A DNA stretch of 64,000 nt from Ktedonobacter sp. SOSP1-85 (GCF_016587415.1 NZ_BNJI01000001.1:5805501-5869500), one strand, 5' to 3'. Numbered from the stretch's first letter, positions 26,050 through 35,240 are shown. Made by a program: numbers and translations. Notes: a model not told the origin generated them from the letters alone.

Positions 26050-26982
26050 CTACAAGAAGTACGAAAGGACCAGCGATTGGAGTGATGGGAGCTGCTCAGG
26101 ATCAGCAACATGCACCGACAATTGTGCGTGTAGCATCTGCCAGCGCTCTTGTTGGGCGGCAAGCACGGTGGCCTTGTACTCCCCCTCCATTCGTTGGACA
26201 TAGAGGCGAAACTGTTCGACTTTCGTGCTAAGAAACAGCTTGCATTGCTGTGAGTAGAGATCCAACTGTCGGGTATGCACCATGGACTGATAGGTCATGG
26301 TAGTCTGTGTGAGACTCACAGGTCGACCAATCCCGGTGATGACATACAGGCCCCAACGGGTTTGCGCTTGAGAGCGACCAGCCTGATAAGCCTGGGGAAC
26401 CTGAGCAATCTCATAGTCGAGACGATCTCGCTCGTAGTCCCAGCGCTGCTCAAATTGCAGGAAGAGTTCGTGCGCGCAGATGGATGCCAGGTGGTGTTGG
26501 TCAATCCGTTCTTCCTGATGACGCAGAAGTTCATCAAGCAGAGGAAGACACAACGCCAGGCACTCAGGAGTGAGCACAAACTGTTGCGCACACTTCTGGA
26601 GGTAGGTGCGATAGGTGGCCATTCCCCGTTGAACCTGCAAGAGCCGTTGTTCCCAGTGATGTTGCTCCTTCTTCACCCACTGGTGAAAAAGACGCTGCTC
26701 GGCTTCGACAGTCCAGCGAGGTGTGGTACTCCTGGACCTGGAGACGCTTTGGGCAAGCGCGAGATTGGCCTGAGCGGTCTCGCAGGCGGCAACCGCACTC
26801 AACCACGAGGTAAAGCGGTGTTGTGAAGCGCTCACCACATGCTGAAGGTTCTCCAGAATGCCCACAATGACCGACTCTTCGCGTGCCAGGAGGCAGAGTT
26901 GGTTCTGGGTGTCGATGAGGTCGCGAAGGGCCTGGGTAGCGCGGCAGTGTTTCCCACAGGGGCAGAGTGATCCTTGACTCAT
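26050..26982 (-). CDS. Hypothetical helical protein with N-terminal cysteine cluster
   Basis: A 310-residue protein that begins MSQGSLCPCGKHCRATQALR, a CPCGKHC cluster that could bind zinc. The rest is predicted to be largely alpha-helical and rich in Gln and Leu, with several Trp-containing amphipathic stretches (FHQWVKKEQHHWEQRLLQVQ). The start at 26982 follows AAAGGAG. I do not recognise the family. Confidence 0.65.
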   Translation of the reverse strand: MSQGSLCPCGKHCRATQALRDLIDTQNQLCLLAREESVIVGILENLQHVVSASQHRFTSWLSAVAACETAQANLALAQSVSRSRSTTPRWTVEAEQRLFHQWVKKEQHHWEQRLLQVQRGMATYRTYLQKCAQQFVLTPECLALCLPLLDELLRHQEERIDQHHLASICAHELFLQFEQRWDYERDRLDYEIAQVPQAYQAGRSQAQTRWGLYVITGIGRPVSLTQTTMTYQSMVHTRQLDLYSQQCKLFLSTKVEQFRLYVQRMEGEYKATVLAAQQERWQMLHAQLSVHVADPEQLPSLQSLVLSYFL

Positions 26983-27079
26983 GGTAGTGACTCCTTTCAA
27001 GAGACGAAAAAAGCACAGAAAGGTGCCACACCTCTTCACCCGCCAGGGGAAAGAGGACAAGAGTCACTGATACTCTTTT

Positions 27080-27454
27080 ATGGGGAAACCCTCCTTTCTA
27101 TGCAAAAATAGTCGCCGGGAAACCAGTGGACGAGAGACGCGGCTCACGCAGGCAGAGATGCTCGATGCCTGGATGAGGATTGCCCGAGAACGCGAAGCAA
27201 CGGAGAGACTCGACGTTGCTTCACGCCCGTGGCACCACCGAGCCGAATGGCTCTCTCTCATTGACGAGAGAAGAGAGAACCGCTCAGTCCCGGTGCAGGC
27301 AGCACCACTTCCTTCCCCTCAATTGCGAGGTGAAAGGCTCTCCTGGACATTGCCAGGATCCATTCATCCCCTTTGGATGAACAGCACTTCCACTCTTGTT
27401 GTACCCAAAACAGCACTTTGGGTCAATGGGGCATTTCCGGGAAGAAGACAGTGA
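27080..27454 (+). CDS. Hypothetical protein, uncertain
   Basis: A 124-codon frame with a helical basic N-terminal half (AEMLDAWMRIAREREATERL). There is no clear ribosome binding site. It is divergent from the preceding minus-strand gene and could be a real small regulator or a chance frame. Confidence 0.35.
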   Translation: MGKPSFLCKNSRRETSGRETRLTQAEMLDAWMRIAREREATERLDVASRPWHHRAEWLSLIDERRENRSVPVQAAPLPSPQLRGERLSWTLPGSIHPLWMNSTSTLVVPKTALWVNGAFPGRRQ

Positions 27455-27774
27455 AAATCGACGTTGAAGAGCATGTTGCTTGTCTCCTCGTGAAGAACGC
27501 GCCCTCTCATTGTGCGTGATTGGCTTTGGGAGCGGATTGAACATAGAAAAATGTGACAGATGCAAAGGGGGAAATACGCTGTTTCGCTCTGCATGTTTTC
27601 AACTTCGCCCAAAATTGCGAAGTACTTCGCCCACTATTGGGTGGTTTTCTTCTTCCCTTTTGGGAGGGTTTTTCAGTACACTAGAAGCAGGTCGTGTGGT
27701 TCTCACGTGATGCCTCCCTACCCCCCCGCTATTCTCCACGACCAACAAGCACGTGAGGACCGCATGACCTTATC
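27455..27774. other. Upstream region of the 779-residue protein gene
   Basis: No gene is seen. The region contains the 14-bp palindrome at 27617, a repeated ACTTCGCCCA at 27602 and 27624, and a CCCA/TGGG hairpin next to a T-rich tract. It likely holds the promoter and control sites of the next gene. Confidence 0.45.
27617..27630. promoter_or_regulatory. Perfect 14-bp palindrome with flanking direct repeat
   Basis: GCGAAGTACTTCGC is perfectly self-complementary. ACTTCGCCCA overlaps its right half and occurs again 22 bases earlier. The arrangement suggests an operator or a short set of initiator-binding repeats for the large protein gene downstream. Confidence 0.5.
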
Positions 27775-30114
27775 ATGATGAAAGGTAGACAGAACAACAT
27801 GCTCAATAAAGCGAGTATCCTGCAACCAGCAGATGCTCCTGAATATGGTCCTTCCTCCCCTCCAGCAGGTGTGGAAGTGCATGAGGAGCAGGTGATTGCA
27901 CAGCATGCTTTGCACATGGTTCCCCTGGCGTTGCTTGAGCAGGTACAGCAGGTGTTTGGGTTCCCACAGGACCGTCGCTGTCTCAATGGGCACGCATTTC
28001 TTGCTCACTGGCTTCGTGTGGCGCGCGTCGAACAGATTCCTCTTGTCCCCCATGAAGGTTCCCAACCAGTTGCTGCGCTCACGATCCAGAGCCTTCGCGC
28101 GTTCTGTACCTCGCCTTCGCTTGGCTGGCCCTGGTGCTATGATACCACCGCAAAATACGTCTCGGTATTACAAGCCGCAGGTCTCCTGTTCAAAGTGAAA
28201 CAGCCCAAAGGAATGGGAACCACCTATTATTTTCCACTGACTTCGACGCCCTGTCTGCCCGTCTGTGTCGAACAGGTGCAGCAGCTCACGAGTCGACGCA
28301 AAAGCGTCAAACGTTCGCGTGCGCTGCAACGGGTTTCAGCGTATCTGGAGCAGACCGCTTGTATCGAGAGCGATCACGATGGAAAGGAAACAGGAGACAT
28401 GGAAACTCGTCCAGAGTATCTGAGCCTGGTCCCGCCTCCACAACATGAGCAAGGAACACATGATCATGCTTCTCAGACGACGCAACGGCATGGTCAGTTA
28501 TCTGGCAAAGAAGACCAGGTGGGACGTACGGTTGAGCGCCTGACAGCGATGATGCGATCCTATGGAATGCGTGTGACCCCTCCCGTGAAAGTATCGATAG
28601 CCACGATTGTCTGGGAGGAACTGACCCACCTAACGCAGGCGGTTTCACCACAACCGCCTGAGGAGCGAGAGCCAGTTTCCTCATTATCCGAAACGCAGCC
28701 GAAACCACCAGGTGAGGTGATGCATGATGATCGAACGATGATGGGACGCCAAAGTCGACGTTTTCGAAGAAGGTCGAGGATCGTGGAAGAAGATCGTCGA
28801 CCTCTCGCCAAACCATCGACTTCTGTGGAGGATCGTCGACCTTTGGTGCAAGAAACCGTCGACCGGTGCGGCACGCAAACGCAGATCCAGGAGGCCCATA
28901 CGCGTACACACGCGCGTGCGCGCGTTGAATTCAATTCTCTCAATAATCATCAATTCCCAAAAAAAGAAATACATGAAAAAAGTGAAGATGAATTGAGAGA
29001 ACAGGATCTTACAAAAAAACAGGTCGATGGTTTGGTGCATACCGCAGAGGAATCAGGTCAATCAATTGCTGCATGCGTTCGCGGAAAAATTATTGATAAT
29101 CCTTCTTCCTCGCTTTCTTCGCCAGCACAAGAAGAGGTCTCTCTTGTGACCACGAATGAAGAGGATGAGGCTGATGGTCCTTTTCTCTCCCTTCGGGATC
29201 AGGTGGCTGCAATGAAGCGCGTGTATGAACCGGCGACACATGAGATGCTTGAAGCACTGGCTCTGGATTACTCACAACGCTTTAACCAGAGCAATGAAAA
29301 CGTTGGTGTCTATCTCAAGCGTATGCGTGAGCATCCGCAGTGGCTGCATGTGGCGGCGGTGGATGCTTTGGTGCGCACCTGGTTCCCTGATCCCGGACGT
29401 CGTGCGGCCAGACTCGGGGGAGGATGGGTGATCAAGAAATACCGTGAGTATGTGGAAGAGCTGGAAGAGCCTCTCGCCGAAATGGTGGCCTGGGCAGAGT
29501 GGATTCTCAACGGTGGATTGACCTATAACCACCTGGAATGGGTGCTTGAAGTTGCAGCGCGCAGTGGGAGCATCACGCCAGGCGAGGGGAAACGCCCACT
29601 TCCTCATGAGATAATCATAGAAGCTGAACGATTGCAGGAGTTCTGGGTAGCAGGTGGCGCACAAAGCCTGGAGGGCTCCGGTTATCTCTTTGTGGATCTT
29701 GATGGAGACTTCTATACCCCTCAGGACTACGAGAGGCATCGCCAGGCGGCGGTGAACGAGGTGCTTTCCACCCCCTATGACCCTAGTGATTCCCAAGTGA
29801 TGTATGAGATCCAGACCTATCTCGCCTGGGCCGAGACTCAGAGGCTTCCTGCGGAAGAAGAGCAGGCCCTCCTGACCGATTTGCCGCGCCCCTTACAGCA
29901 ATGGGTGAGCGCTCTAAACAGGCGGATTGATACAGGTCGCTACCGTATTGGCGTGCGTTTGGCTCCTCGAAGCCGTCGACGTGTCATTGAAATTCGAGAG
30001 AAGTCGACGTTCGGACAGGTCTGGCATCTGGCCAACCAACAACAAATTCTTCAGTGGTTACAGCAGTATGGTTCTTTTCCGGTTGAACAAGAGTTGATGC
30101 ATAAGAGTTGCTGA
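27775..30114 (+). CDS. Large winged-helix-like protein, possible replication or control protein of the element
   Basis: A 779-residue protein. Residues about 95-160 (TIQSLRAFCTSPSLGWPWCY, then KYVSVLQAAGLLFKVKQPKG) look like a winged helix. A long polar, low-complexity linker (about 190-470) contains the repeated EDRRPL motif, encoded by recurring GTCGAC-containing DNA. The C-terminal part (about 480-779) is helical with NVGVYLKRMREHPQWLHVAA. I do not recognise the family. Size, a DNA-binding start and the upstream palindrome fit a plasmid-type initiator, but that is inference. Starts at 27775 or 27799 are possible. Confidence 0.62.
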   Translation: MMKGRQNNMLNKASILQPADAPEYGPSSPPAGVEVHEEQVIAQHALHMVPLALLEQVQQVFGFPQDRRCLNGHAFLAHWLRVARVEQIPLVPHEGSQPVAALTIQSLRAFCTSPSLGWPWCYDTTAKYVSVLQAAGLLFKVKQPKGMGTTYYFPLTSTPCLPVCVEQVQQLTSRRKSVKRSRALQRVSAYLEQTACIESDHDGKETGDMETRPEYLSLVPPPQHEQGTHDHASQTTQRHGQLSGKEDQVGRTVERLTAMMRSYGMRVTPPVKVSIATIVWEELTHLTQAVSPQPPEEREPVSSLSETQPKPPGEVMHDDRTMMGRQSRRFRRRSRIVEEDRRPLAKPSTSVEDRRPLVQETVDRCGTQTQIQEAHTRTHARARVEFNSLNNHQFPKKEIHEKSEDELREQDLTKKQVDGLVHTAEESGQSIAACVRGKIIDNPSSSLSSPAQEEVSLVTTNEEDEADGPFLSLRDQVAAMKRVYEPATHEMLEALALDYSQRFNQSNENVGVYLKRMREHPQWLHVAAVDALVRTWFPDPGRRAARLGGGWVIKKYREYVEELEEPLAEMVAWAEWILNGGLTYNHLEWVLEVAARSGSITPGEGKRPLPHEIIIEAERLQEFWVAGGAQSLEGSGYLFVDLDGDFYTPQDYERHRQAAVNEVLSTPYDPSDSQVMYEIQTYLAWAETQRLPAEEEQALLTDLPRPLQQWVSALNRRIDTGRYRIGVRLAPRSRRRVIEIREKSTFGQVWHLANQQQILQWLQQYGSFPVEQELMHKSC

Positions 30115-30223
30115 CAAGAGAAAAGAACAGTACTAAAGGCGAGATTTCTTATAGGCATTATGGCTTAATGATATGTAAAGGCTCAATACTATGGAGAGAA
30201 GAAATATTTTGAATGGAGGAAAT

Positions 30224-30454
30224 ATGCGCCCTGCAATGAAACCTGGACCAGGTGATGAACCGAAAACACTCGATTTCGTTACGTTACTGACGCTTTCTGA
30301 GGTAGCGAAAATGCTCAAGATAAGCAAATCCAAGGCGTTTGAGATGGCGAATAAGGGAACCTTCTTCAAGGTCTTACGCGTGGGTGAGCGCAATTTGCGC
30401 GTCCACCCGGCTGACTTGGCTGCATATATCGAACAATTGCGTGAGGATGCCTAG
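30224..30454 (+). CDS. Excisionase-type helix-turn-helix protein
   Basis: A 76-residue protein of the MerR-like excisionase fold. LLTLSEVAKMLKISKSKAFE is the HTH, followed by FFKVLRVGERNLRVHPADLA and a final helix. Such proteins bind DNA to steer integrases or act as small repressors. ATG 30224 follows GGAGG closely and is preferred to ATG 30191. Its presence 110 bases after the large protein gene supports a mobile-element module. Confidence 0.85.
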   Translation: MRPAMKPGPGDEPKTLDFVTLLTLSEVAKMLKISKSKAFEMANKGTFFKVLRVGERNLRVHPADLAAYIEQLREDA

Positions 30455-30496
30455 ATCAGAGGAACACGCAAACCCCGATAATAGTAGTAAAGGAGA

Positions 30497-31065
30497 TTGA
30501 AGATAGATACTCCGCTTGCAGCAAACATTATTAACCTGGTTGTAGGTGTTAGCACTTTTGCCGCTGTCGTTGTCGTTGTCGCTATAAATGCAATCTGCAT
30601 GAACAGAAAACAATCTCGAGAGGATTGTTTTTATGCCCAACAACTTGCAAAAGAAGATCGGTTACACATTCAGCAATTGGCTCGGGAAGAACGTCAGCAT
30701 CAAAATCGACCTATCATTGTGCCAGTAGGTGAGCTTTCTCATCATACATCGGATGGGTTAGTAGATTGGAACGCACAACGAGATACAATCCCTCCTTCGC
30801 TTGACAGAACAGCACAGTTGCAAGCAAGAAGAAATCGCACGGCTCCAGTCACAATTCCACGAACAAGTGCGCCCAATATTCAAGAGCTAACCTTGCAGAA
30901 CATGGGTAACAACGTTGCCTTTAATGCACATAGCTTTTTGTATGGGCCGATGGATGGTCCTGGTAACCAGTACACCTCATGGAATAATGGCCCAATCCAG
31001 GATAAAACCCCAGTATCTGTTCTCTATACTCATGGCGCGACCTTTCTTTTTCCAGATACAAAAGT
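30497..31065 (+). pseudogene. Hypothetical membrane-anchored protein, 5' part, split by a TnpB element
   Basis: The N-terminus has a single membrane segment (residues about 12-34, GVSTFAAVVVVVAINAIC), then a helical linker rich in Gln and Arg. Coding runs to THGATFLFPDTKV and then enters the end of the TnpB element. A continuing frame appears beyond the element at 32536. The start is a TTG after AAGGAG. Function is unknown. Confidence 0.62.
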
Positions 31066-32533
31066 CAGTACCCTACGGCTAAAGCCGAGGGCTTGGAGTT
31101 GTGTCTGAACTCCACCGCAATTCAGCATACCTTTTCAGGCGTACTGCTTTGGCTTCATTGTCCGACACATCAGGGCGTACTGACAAGAGGCCCGTTCCTA
31201 TCCAGTCTTGCCGGATAAGAAGCGTTCGCATCGCAATATTCCTCGCACCAACCAGATCGGCATGGAGCGTGTACTGACAATTCTGACAGACGAAGAGCAG
31301 GCCCTTGTGAGGACGATTCTCTTTGCAGGTATGGCCGCATTTGGGGCAGGCCTGCGAGGTATAGTTGGCATCCACCTTGATCGCCATACTTCGATGCAAG
31401 AGCGCTTTATAAGCGATCATACTGTGCAACTCTGCAAAGGACCATTTGGAAAAGGCGCGATTGGCTTTGCGCTGTTTTGCACTTTTGCCTTTCCGTCGTT
31501 TGGTATGCTCGCGAATATCTGTCAGATGCTCCAGTCCAATCAAGCTTTGAGAATAGTGGGTAACAATCCGTTTACTCACAACATGATTGGCGTTTGCTTT
31601 CAACCGTCTCTCTCGTCCACTGATGGCAACGAGCCTTCTCGTTGCAGAACGAGTGCCTTTTTTTTGCAGACGCTTTCTCAGTCGTGCAGAGTGGTGTGAT
31701 TTGGCAACTGTAGAAATGTCAGCATGGAAGGTGCAATTCCCTTGCATCGTCGCCGTGACGGCAAGGTATCGCATCCCCACATCCACGCCAACGACCTGCT
31801 TGTGTGTTTCGGGGGTAGGATCAGCCATCTCCACGTCCAGGGAGATAAGGAGGTAAAATTGCTTCTTGGCTTTGTCATACCAGAGTTTCGATGCACCAAT
31901 CTCCGTACCACGCTGGATCAATGCCACATGCTTATTGTAGCCAGTATAGGGCACAACGATACGTCCATCGAGCGTGAGAAGACTCACGTGCTGCTCTTTC
32001 TTGAACGTGTAGTCTTTCTTATACTGGTAGGTCAACGTGGGAGAGAGAAACGTAGGAGCCTGATCAAGCCCTTTATACCGTTTCTTGGTGAGACCTGCCT
32101 TACGATGAGCAGCATTGTTCTTCACCTTTGTCCAGAGGGCTTTATACGAGGCTCCAACTTGGCGAGGAACAGAGCAGGCCATTTGCGAAGGCAGATGAAA
32201 ACGGAGGCGGATCTCTTCGTAGGTGGCATCTTGCAAGCGAATAGCATTACTCACTTTGCCATTCGCAAAGGCGTACTGGCTCACATAGTTGAGTGAATCA
32301 CGATACGCCAGTTGCGTTGTACGTAATGCCTTGAATTGCTCGGGCGTTGTATTCAATTTGAGTTTTGCTGTTAATACCGTTTTCATGCTTTAAATTATAC
32401 CATAGTTTTCATCTGACTGTCAATAATACATAAGTAGGTGAAAGCATGTCTACGGCGTATTCCACCCAAGCCACCGACAAAGGAATGCCGCATTCCTCCC
32501 CATGCCTGAAAGGGCAGGGGCATCCTGCGGCGT
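31066..32533 (-). mobile_element. IS200/IS605-type element carrying only tnpB
   Basis: The element contains one gene, tnpB, and no TnpA transposase. Its end near 31070 has the small hairpin GGCTAAAGCC. Its other end near 32480-32530 can fold GCCGCA against TGCGGC with an inner CCCCATGCC/GGGCAGGGGCAT stem. Ends are judged from where the interrupted host frame stops and restarts, so they are good to a few bases only. TnpB elements of this kind rely on a TnpA supplied in trans. Confidence 0.7.
31079..32386 (-). CDS. tnpB: RNA-guided endonuclease TnpB
   Basis: A 435-residue TnpB, ancestor-type relative of Cas12. RuvC motif I is VVGVDVGMRYLAV (about residue 195), motif II is SLIGLEHLTDIRE (about residue 280), and motif III is HADLVGARNIAMR (about residue 375). 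A four-cysteine zinc finger (CPKCGHTCKENRP then CQNCQ) lies between motifs II and III. All catalytic acids are present, so it should be able to cut DNA. Its guide (omega) RNA would overlap the 3' end and read out past 31066 into the neighbouring gene. Confidence 0.93.
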   Translation of the reverse strand: MKTVLTAKLKLNTTPEQFKALRTTQLAYRDSLNYVSQYAFANGKVSNAIRLQDATYEEIRLRFHLPSQMACSVPRQVGASYKALWTKVKNNAAHRKAGLTKKRYKGLDQAPTFLSPTLTYQYKKDYTFKKEQHVSLLTLDGRIVVPYTGYNKHVALIQRGTEIGASKLWYDKAKKQFYLLISLDVEMADPTPETHKQVVGVDVGMRYLAVTATMQGNCTFHADISTVAKSHHSARLRKRLQKKGTRSATRRLVAISGRERRLKANANHVVSKRIVTHYSQSLIGLEHLTDIREHTKRRKGKSAKQRKANRAFSKWSFAELHSMIAYKALLHRSMAIKVDANYTSQACPKCGHTCKENRPHKGLLFVCQNCQYTLHADLVGARNIAMRTLLIRQDWIGTGLLSVRPDVSDNEAKAVRLKRYAELRWSSDTTPSPRL

Positions 32534-32535
32534 TT

Positions 32536-32778
32536 TCGGTGAATGGGAAACACCTACTATTTGATGGGTCTGATCCAGAGTACCCAATTGTGTGCCTTAC
32601 AACAACTTATCATGACATTTTTGGCATAAAGCATGTGAGCGTATTTGACTATATTAATCATGGCTCCAAGCAGCACAAATGGCTACATATTGCAACAACT
32701 AGTGATATCAAATACGATTTAGAAGAGCTAGACGATCGGATACAACCTCCACAGATCCAGAAAAAGCCCATTAAATAG
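32536..32778 (+). pseudogene. Hypothetical protein, 3' part, beyond the TnpB element
   Basis: The frame encodes SVNGKHLLFDGSDPEYPIVC then YHDIFGIKHVSVFDYINHGS and ends at 32778. It has no start or ribosome binding site of its own, and continues plausibly from the 30497-31065 piece once the TnpB element is removed. Confidence 0.58.
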
Positions 32779-32885
32779 GGAGATTAAGTGCTGATCGGGC
32801 GAGGTCTATCTTGTCTTAAATAGTGTTTGCCCTCATTTGTTAAAAAGAGGTGCTAGTTAAAGATCTTCAACTAGGACCTAGTAAG

Positions 32886-33179
32886 TTAATTAGAGCCTTT
32901 CACATGTAGGCGGTTCTTAATATCGTCTGCACCTAGATACACAGTCCCTGAATGGTCGCGGGGATGATGAAGTAAACTAATTACAACCTCTGGTGCATGA
33001 GAACTAATAGGGCTGTATTGCTTGATTTTTGCGGGGATCCACTGCTCATTATCAAAAAGATACTCAAGCTCGGTGAGATCGACAGCAACTCTTGCAAGTT
33101 GGTTCTGGTCCAATAGGAACCTCCTTAAATATTTTATTCTTATTCTTTGAGATACTTCCCAATGTGGAAAGGGAAACAC
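32886..33179 (-). CDS. Hypothetical protein
   Basis: A 97-residue acidic protein of unknown family (LARVAVDLTELEYLFDNEQW, then PEVVISLLHHPRDHSGTVYL). A start further inside, at the valine or leucine codons after AGGAGG near 33120, is also possible. An inverted repeat (CCCAGG/CCTGGG) lies at its 5' edge. Confidence 0.5.
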   Translation of the reverse strand: MFPFPHWEVSQRIRIKYLRRFLLDQNQLARVAVDLTELEYLFDNEQWIPAKIKQYSPISSHAPEVVISLLHHPRDHSGTVYLGADDIKNRLHVKGSN

Positions 33180-33247
33180 CCAGGCTTGCCATGTCTTTAG
33201 TGGGGCCTGGGTGCTTCACTCACGATTATACTATAAGCGGGCAAACG

Positions 33248-33856
33248 TTATTGTTGTGAACGCACAAACGTAACAGTCCACTTATCTTTTGTCCTGGATG
33301 CACCCAACAAAAGCGAGAATCCGCCTGTCAATGCGGCCGCAGTCATCGTTCTTCCAACATTGATATGGCCTTTCATTCCGTCAACTTGAGGCACCCAGCC
33401 GTGACGTCCGGCGACCTCCACACCTTTCTTGAGCTCTCTCTCACTTTTGTAAGTTTCAACATGCACTTTCAAATTTGGATCTTCATACCACTTCCCAAAG
33501 AGCGGTTTAACTGGTTTCCGCACGGGAGCTGGTACAGACATAGGGATAGGTGCAGACATTGGTGCTGGAGCGGGCATTGGTGCTGGTACCTCAAATTGCA
33601 CAGGGATCTGCGTCGTTTGCGCGAGAAATTGCATAATTTGATGCACAGAAACGTGTCCAAACGTGGTGTGAAATGTGCGACCATCATGCAGCTGGGCAAC
33701 AAGTGTTGATTGGATGCCCTTTGGTTGAATACGAATCTGTGCTATTTCATGATAATAGGCACCCCAGACATGATTCTTCACATTTCCTGCTAAACGCATT
33801 CCCTGATCTTCCAGGTATAATTTACCTTCATTGGTTTGAATTTCCATATTATGCAT
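33248..33856 (-). CDS. Hypothetical two-domain protein with Pro/Ala linker
   Basis: A 202-residue protein. The N-terminal 80 residues look like a small PH-like beta domain (LYLEDQGMRLAGNVKNHVWG). A PAPMPAP-type low-complexity linker (about 93-118) follows, then a C-terminal domain containing KGVEVAGRHGWVPQVDGMKG and a hydrophobic stretch (MTAAALTGGFSLLLGA). Proteins of this build respond to cell stress in other bacteria, but no function can be assigned here. Confidence 0.65.
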   Translation of the reverse strand: MHNMEIQTNEGKLYLEDQGMRLAGNVKNHVWGAYYHEIAQIRIQPKGIQSTLVAQLHDGRTFHTTFGHVSVHQIMQFLAQTTQIPVQFEVPAPMPAPAPMSAPIPMSVPAPVRKPVKPLFGKWYEDPNLKVHVETYKSERELKKGVEVAGRHGWVPQVDGMKGHINVGRTMTAAALTGGFSLLLGASRTKDKWTVTFVRSQQ

Positions 33857-33886
33857 CCTTCACATGTTTTTTAGATAGTATAACAT

Positions 33887-34534
33887 TTAATGTTGGTAAA
33901 GAGGCCTCATATCGCCCCCATGTCGCGAGCAGCTTCCACGTATCCCGCCAGACTTGCTATACATCCCATCCTGGCACTCTTCTACGTATCCATTGCCGCT
34001 CCAGAACGAAGATATACATGAGAAGTATGTGCAAAAACCAGGGGCAGGATCTCTGATCACGTCGCCTGGTGTGAAATTATACCCCCAGGGGTTCCCATTC
34101 ACCCCCGTGGCCGGGACCGGTGTGGGTTTGGGAGCTGGTGGATGTGTAGGCACAGGCGTAGGCGTGGGTGGTACAGGCGTAGGTGTGGGTTTGGGCGTTG
34201 GCGACGGTGTTGGCGTTGGTGTCGGGCTCGTTGGGTTCGTCTTTGTGAATTGCACCTTCACCGCGGGCGAGCTGGCCTGGCTTGATTGCGTTGGTGTTTC
34301 TGCTGATTGAGCAGCTCGCGCAATGTCGTTCATCACGCCGCTACATGTTCCACACATCAGGAACGCCACAATCCAACAGAGCACCTGGAGCACAACAGGA
34401 AGTCGGCGAAAACGCCTCCAGGCATTTCGTAGCCGAGATTCACGGGGTTGATATGTCGGTAGCTGATTGCGCCCTGGCGGATAGTAACGCGGAGGAGTCC
34501 AGTGTGGTTGCGTAGGTTCTTCATTGTCATTCAT
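33887..34534 (-). CDS. Exported or anchored protein with Pro/Thr stalk and DUF3761-like C-terminus
   Basis: A 215-residue protein. A basic cytoplasmic start is followed by a single membrane segment (about residues 45-65, VVLQVLCWIVAFLMCGTCSG). A long Pro/Thr repeat stalk (TPTPTPSPTPKPTPTPVPP) then leads to a cysteine-containing C-terminal domain with NGYVEECQDGMYSKSGG and GSCSRHGGDMRPLY. That tail resembles DUF3761 (CxDGxYS...CSxHGG). It is expected to display the domain outside the membrane. ATG 34534 after AAAGGA is preferred to the TTG at 34558. Confidence 0.75.
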   Translation of the reverse strand: MNDNEEPTQPHWTPPRYYPPGRNQLPTYQPRESRLRNAWRRFRRLPVVLQVLCWIVAFLMCGTCSGVMNDIARAAQSAETPTQSSQASSPAVKVQFTKTNPTSPTPTPTPSPTPKPTPTPVPPTPTPVPTHPPAPKPTPVPATGVNGNPWGYNFTPGDVIRDPAPGFCTYFSCISSFWSGNGYVEECQDGMYSKSGGIRGSCSRHGGDMRPLYQH

Positions 34535-34734
34535 CCCTAACACATTCCTTTCAATCAATATAAAACGGTAGACGCCCTAGCAGGAAAGATTTAGAGCATG
34601 AACTGCATCCCAAAAAGCGTTTTCGTTTCAGCAGCAAAGTTAGCTTGTCCCTCATGATAAGCTGAATCAGTCCTGGCAAAGGGATCGGCGCGCCTCTTTC
34701 TTCGCCCCTTCCCTATTTTCCTTTTCCCATCTAC

Positions 34735-34778
34735 GCAAAAAGCCTGCCCCTGGCTGCTTCAGGAGCGGGCTTTTTGTT
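34735..34778. terminator. Bidirectional terminator
   Basis: AAAAAGCCTGCCCCTG pairs with CAGGAGCGGGCTTTTT with one or two mismatches, and A and T tracts flank the stem. Confidence 0.75.
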
Positions 34779-34846
34779 TTCTCTTCTTAGATTTCGCCCC
34801 TAGTAAAGGGATCCCTGGTTATTCTTACAAATAAAAGCGCCCACAA

Positions 34847-34882
34847 AGAAGCCCTCCCCGGTCCAGGCCTGGGAGGGCTTCT
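34847..34882 (-). terminator. Terminator of the 34899-35153 gene
   Basis: AGAAGCCCTCCC pairs with GGGAGGGCTTCT around a GC-rich loop just after the stop codon. A near-copy of this hairpin (CTCCCGGGCCTGGAT core) follows the next gene at 35199. Confidence 0.75.
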
Positions 34883-34898
34883 TGCTGTCTATTAAACC

Positions 34899-35153
34899 TT
34901 ACGCCACAATCTCTTGTGCTCCTGCAAAGACAGCGATCACCTCTGCATCCTGAAGCGCCTGGTCTTTCTCGGTATCTGGATATTGATGTGTGCAATGGCG
35001 CTGTTGAGCCTGTATGTACACCAGGAGGTAGATATACCCCACATCTTTGGCGTGGTAGGCTCCCATGCTCCCATTCGGACCATTCCACTCTTTCAAAAGG
35101 ACGAGTCCCTCATCCCCGAACAGCGATCTGGCAAATTGCAGTGTTTTGCTCAT
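34899..35153 (-). CDS. Small hypothetical protein
   Basis: An 84-residue protein starting MSKTLQFARSLFGDEGLVLL, with conserved-looking tryptophan and glycine residues in KEWNGPNGSMGAYH. GGGAGG precedes ATG 35153. No family is recognised. It is flanked by its own terminator and by that of the upstream gene, so it is a single-gene unit. Confidence 0.6.
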   Translation of the reverse strand: MSKTLQFARSLFGDEGLVLLKEWNGPNGSMGAYHAKDVGYIYLLVYIQAQQRHCTHQYPDTEKDQALQDAEVIAVFAGAQEIVA

Positions 35154-35198
35154 TTCATACCTCCCTTCTTTTTTCAGTATATCTAGCAAAAAAGATAA

Positions 35199-35234
35199 GC
35201 TCTCCCGGGCCTGGATCTGGGAGGGCTTCTTGCA
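35199..35234 (-). terminator. Terminator of the 35241-35549 gene
   Basis: AAGCTCTCCC pairs with GGGAGGGCTT, with the same loop bases (GGGCCTGGATCT) as part of the hairpin at 34847. The two neighbouring genes thus have near-identical terminators. Confidence 0.68.
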
Positions 35235-35240
35235 ACAAAA

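Noticed and set aside
28740..28870. Possible CRISPR or iteron array from repeated GTCGAC
   Set aside because: Spacing is irregular and the repeats are codons for EDRRPL within a continuous reading frame.
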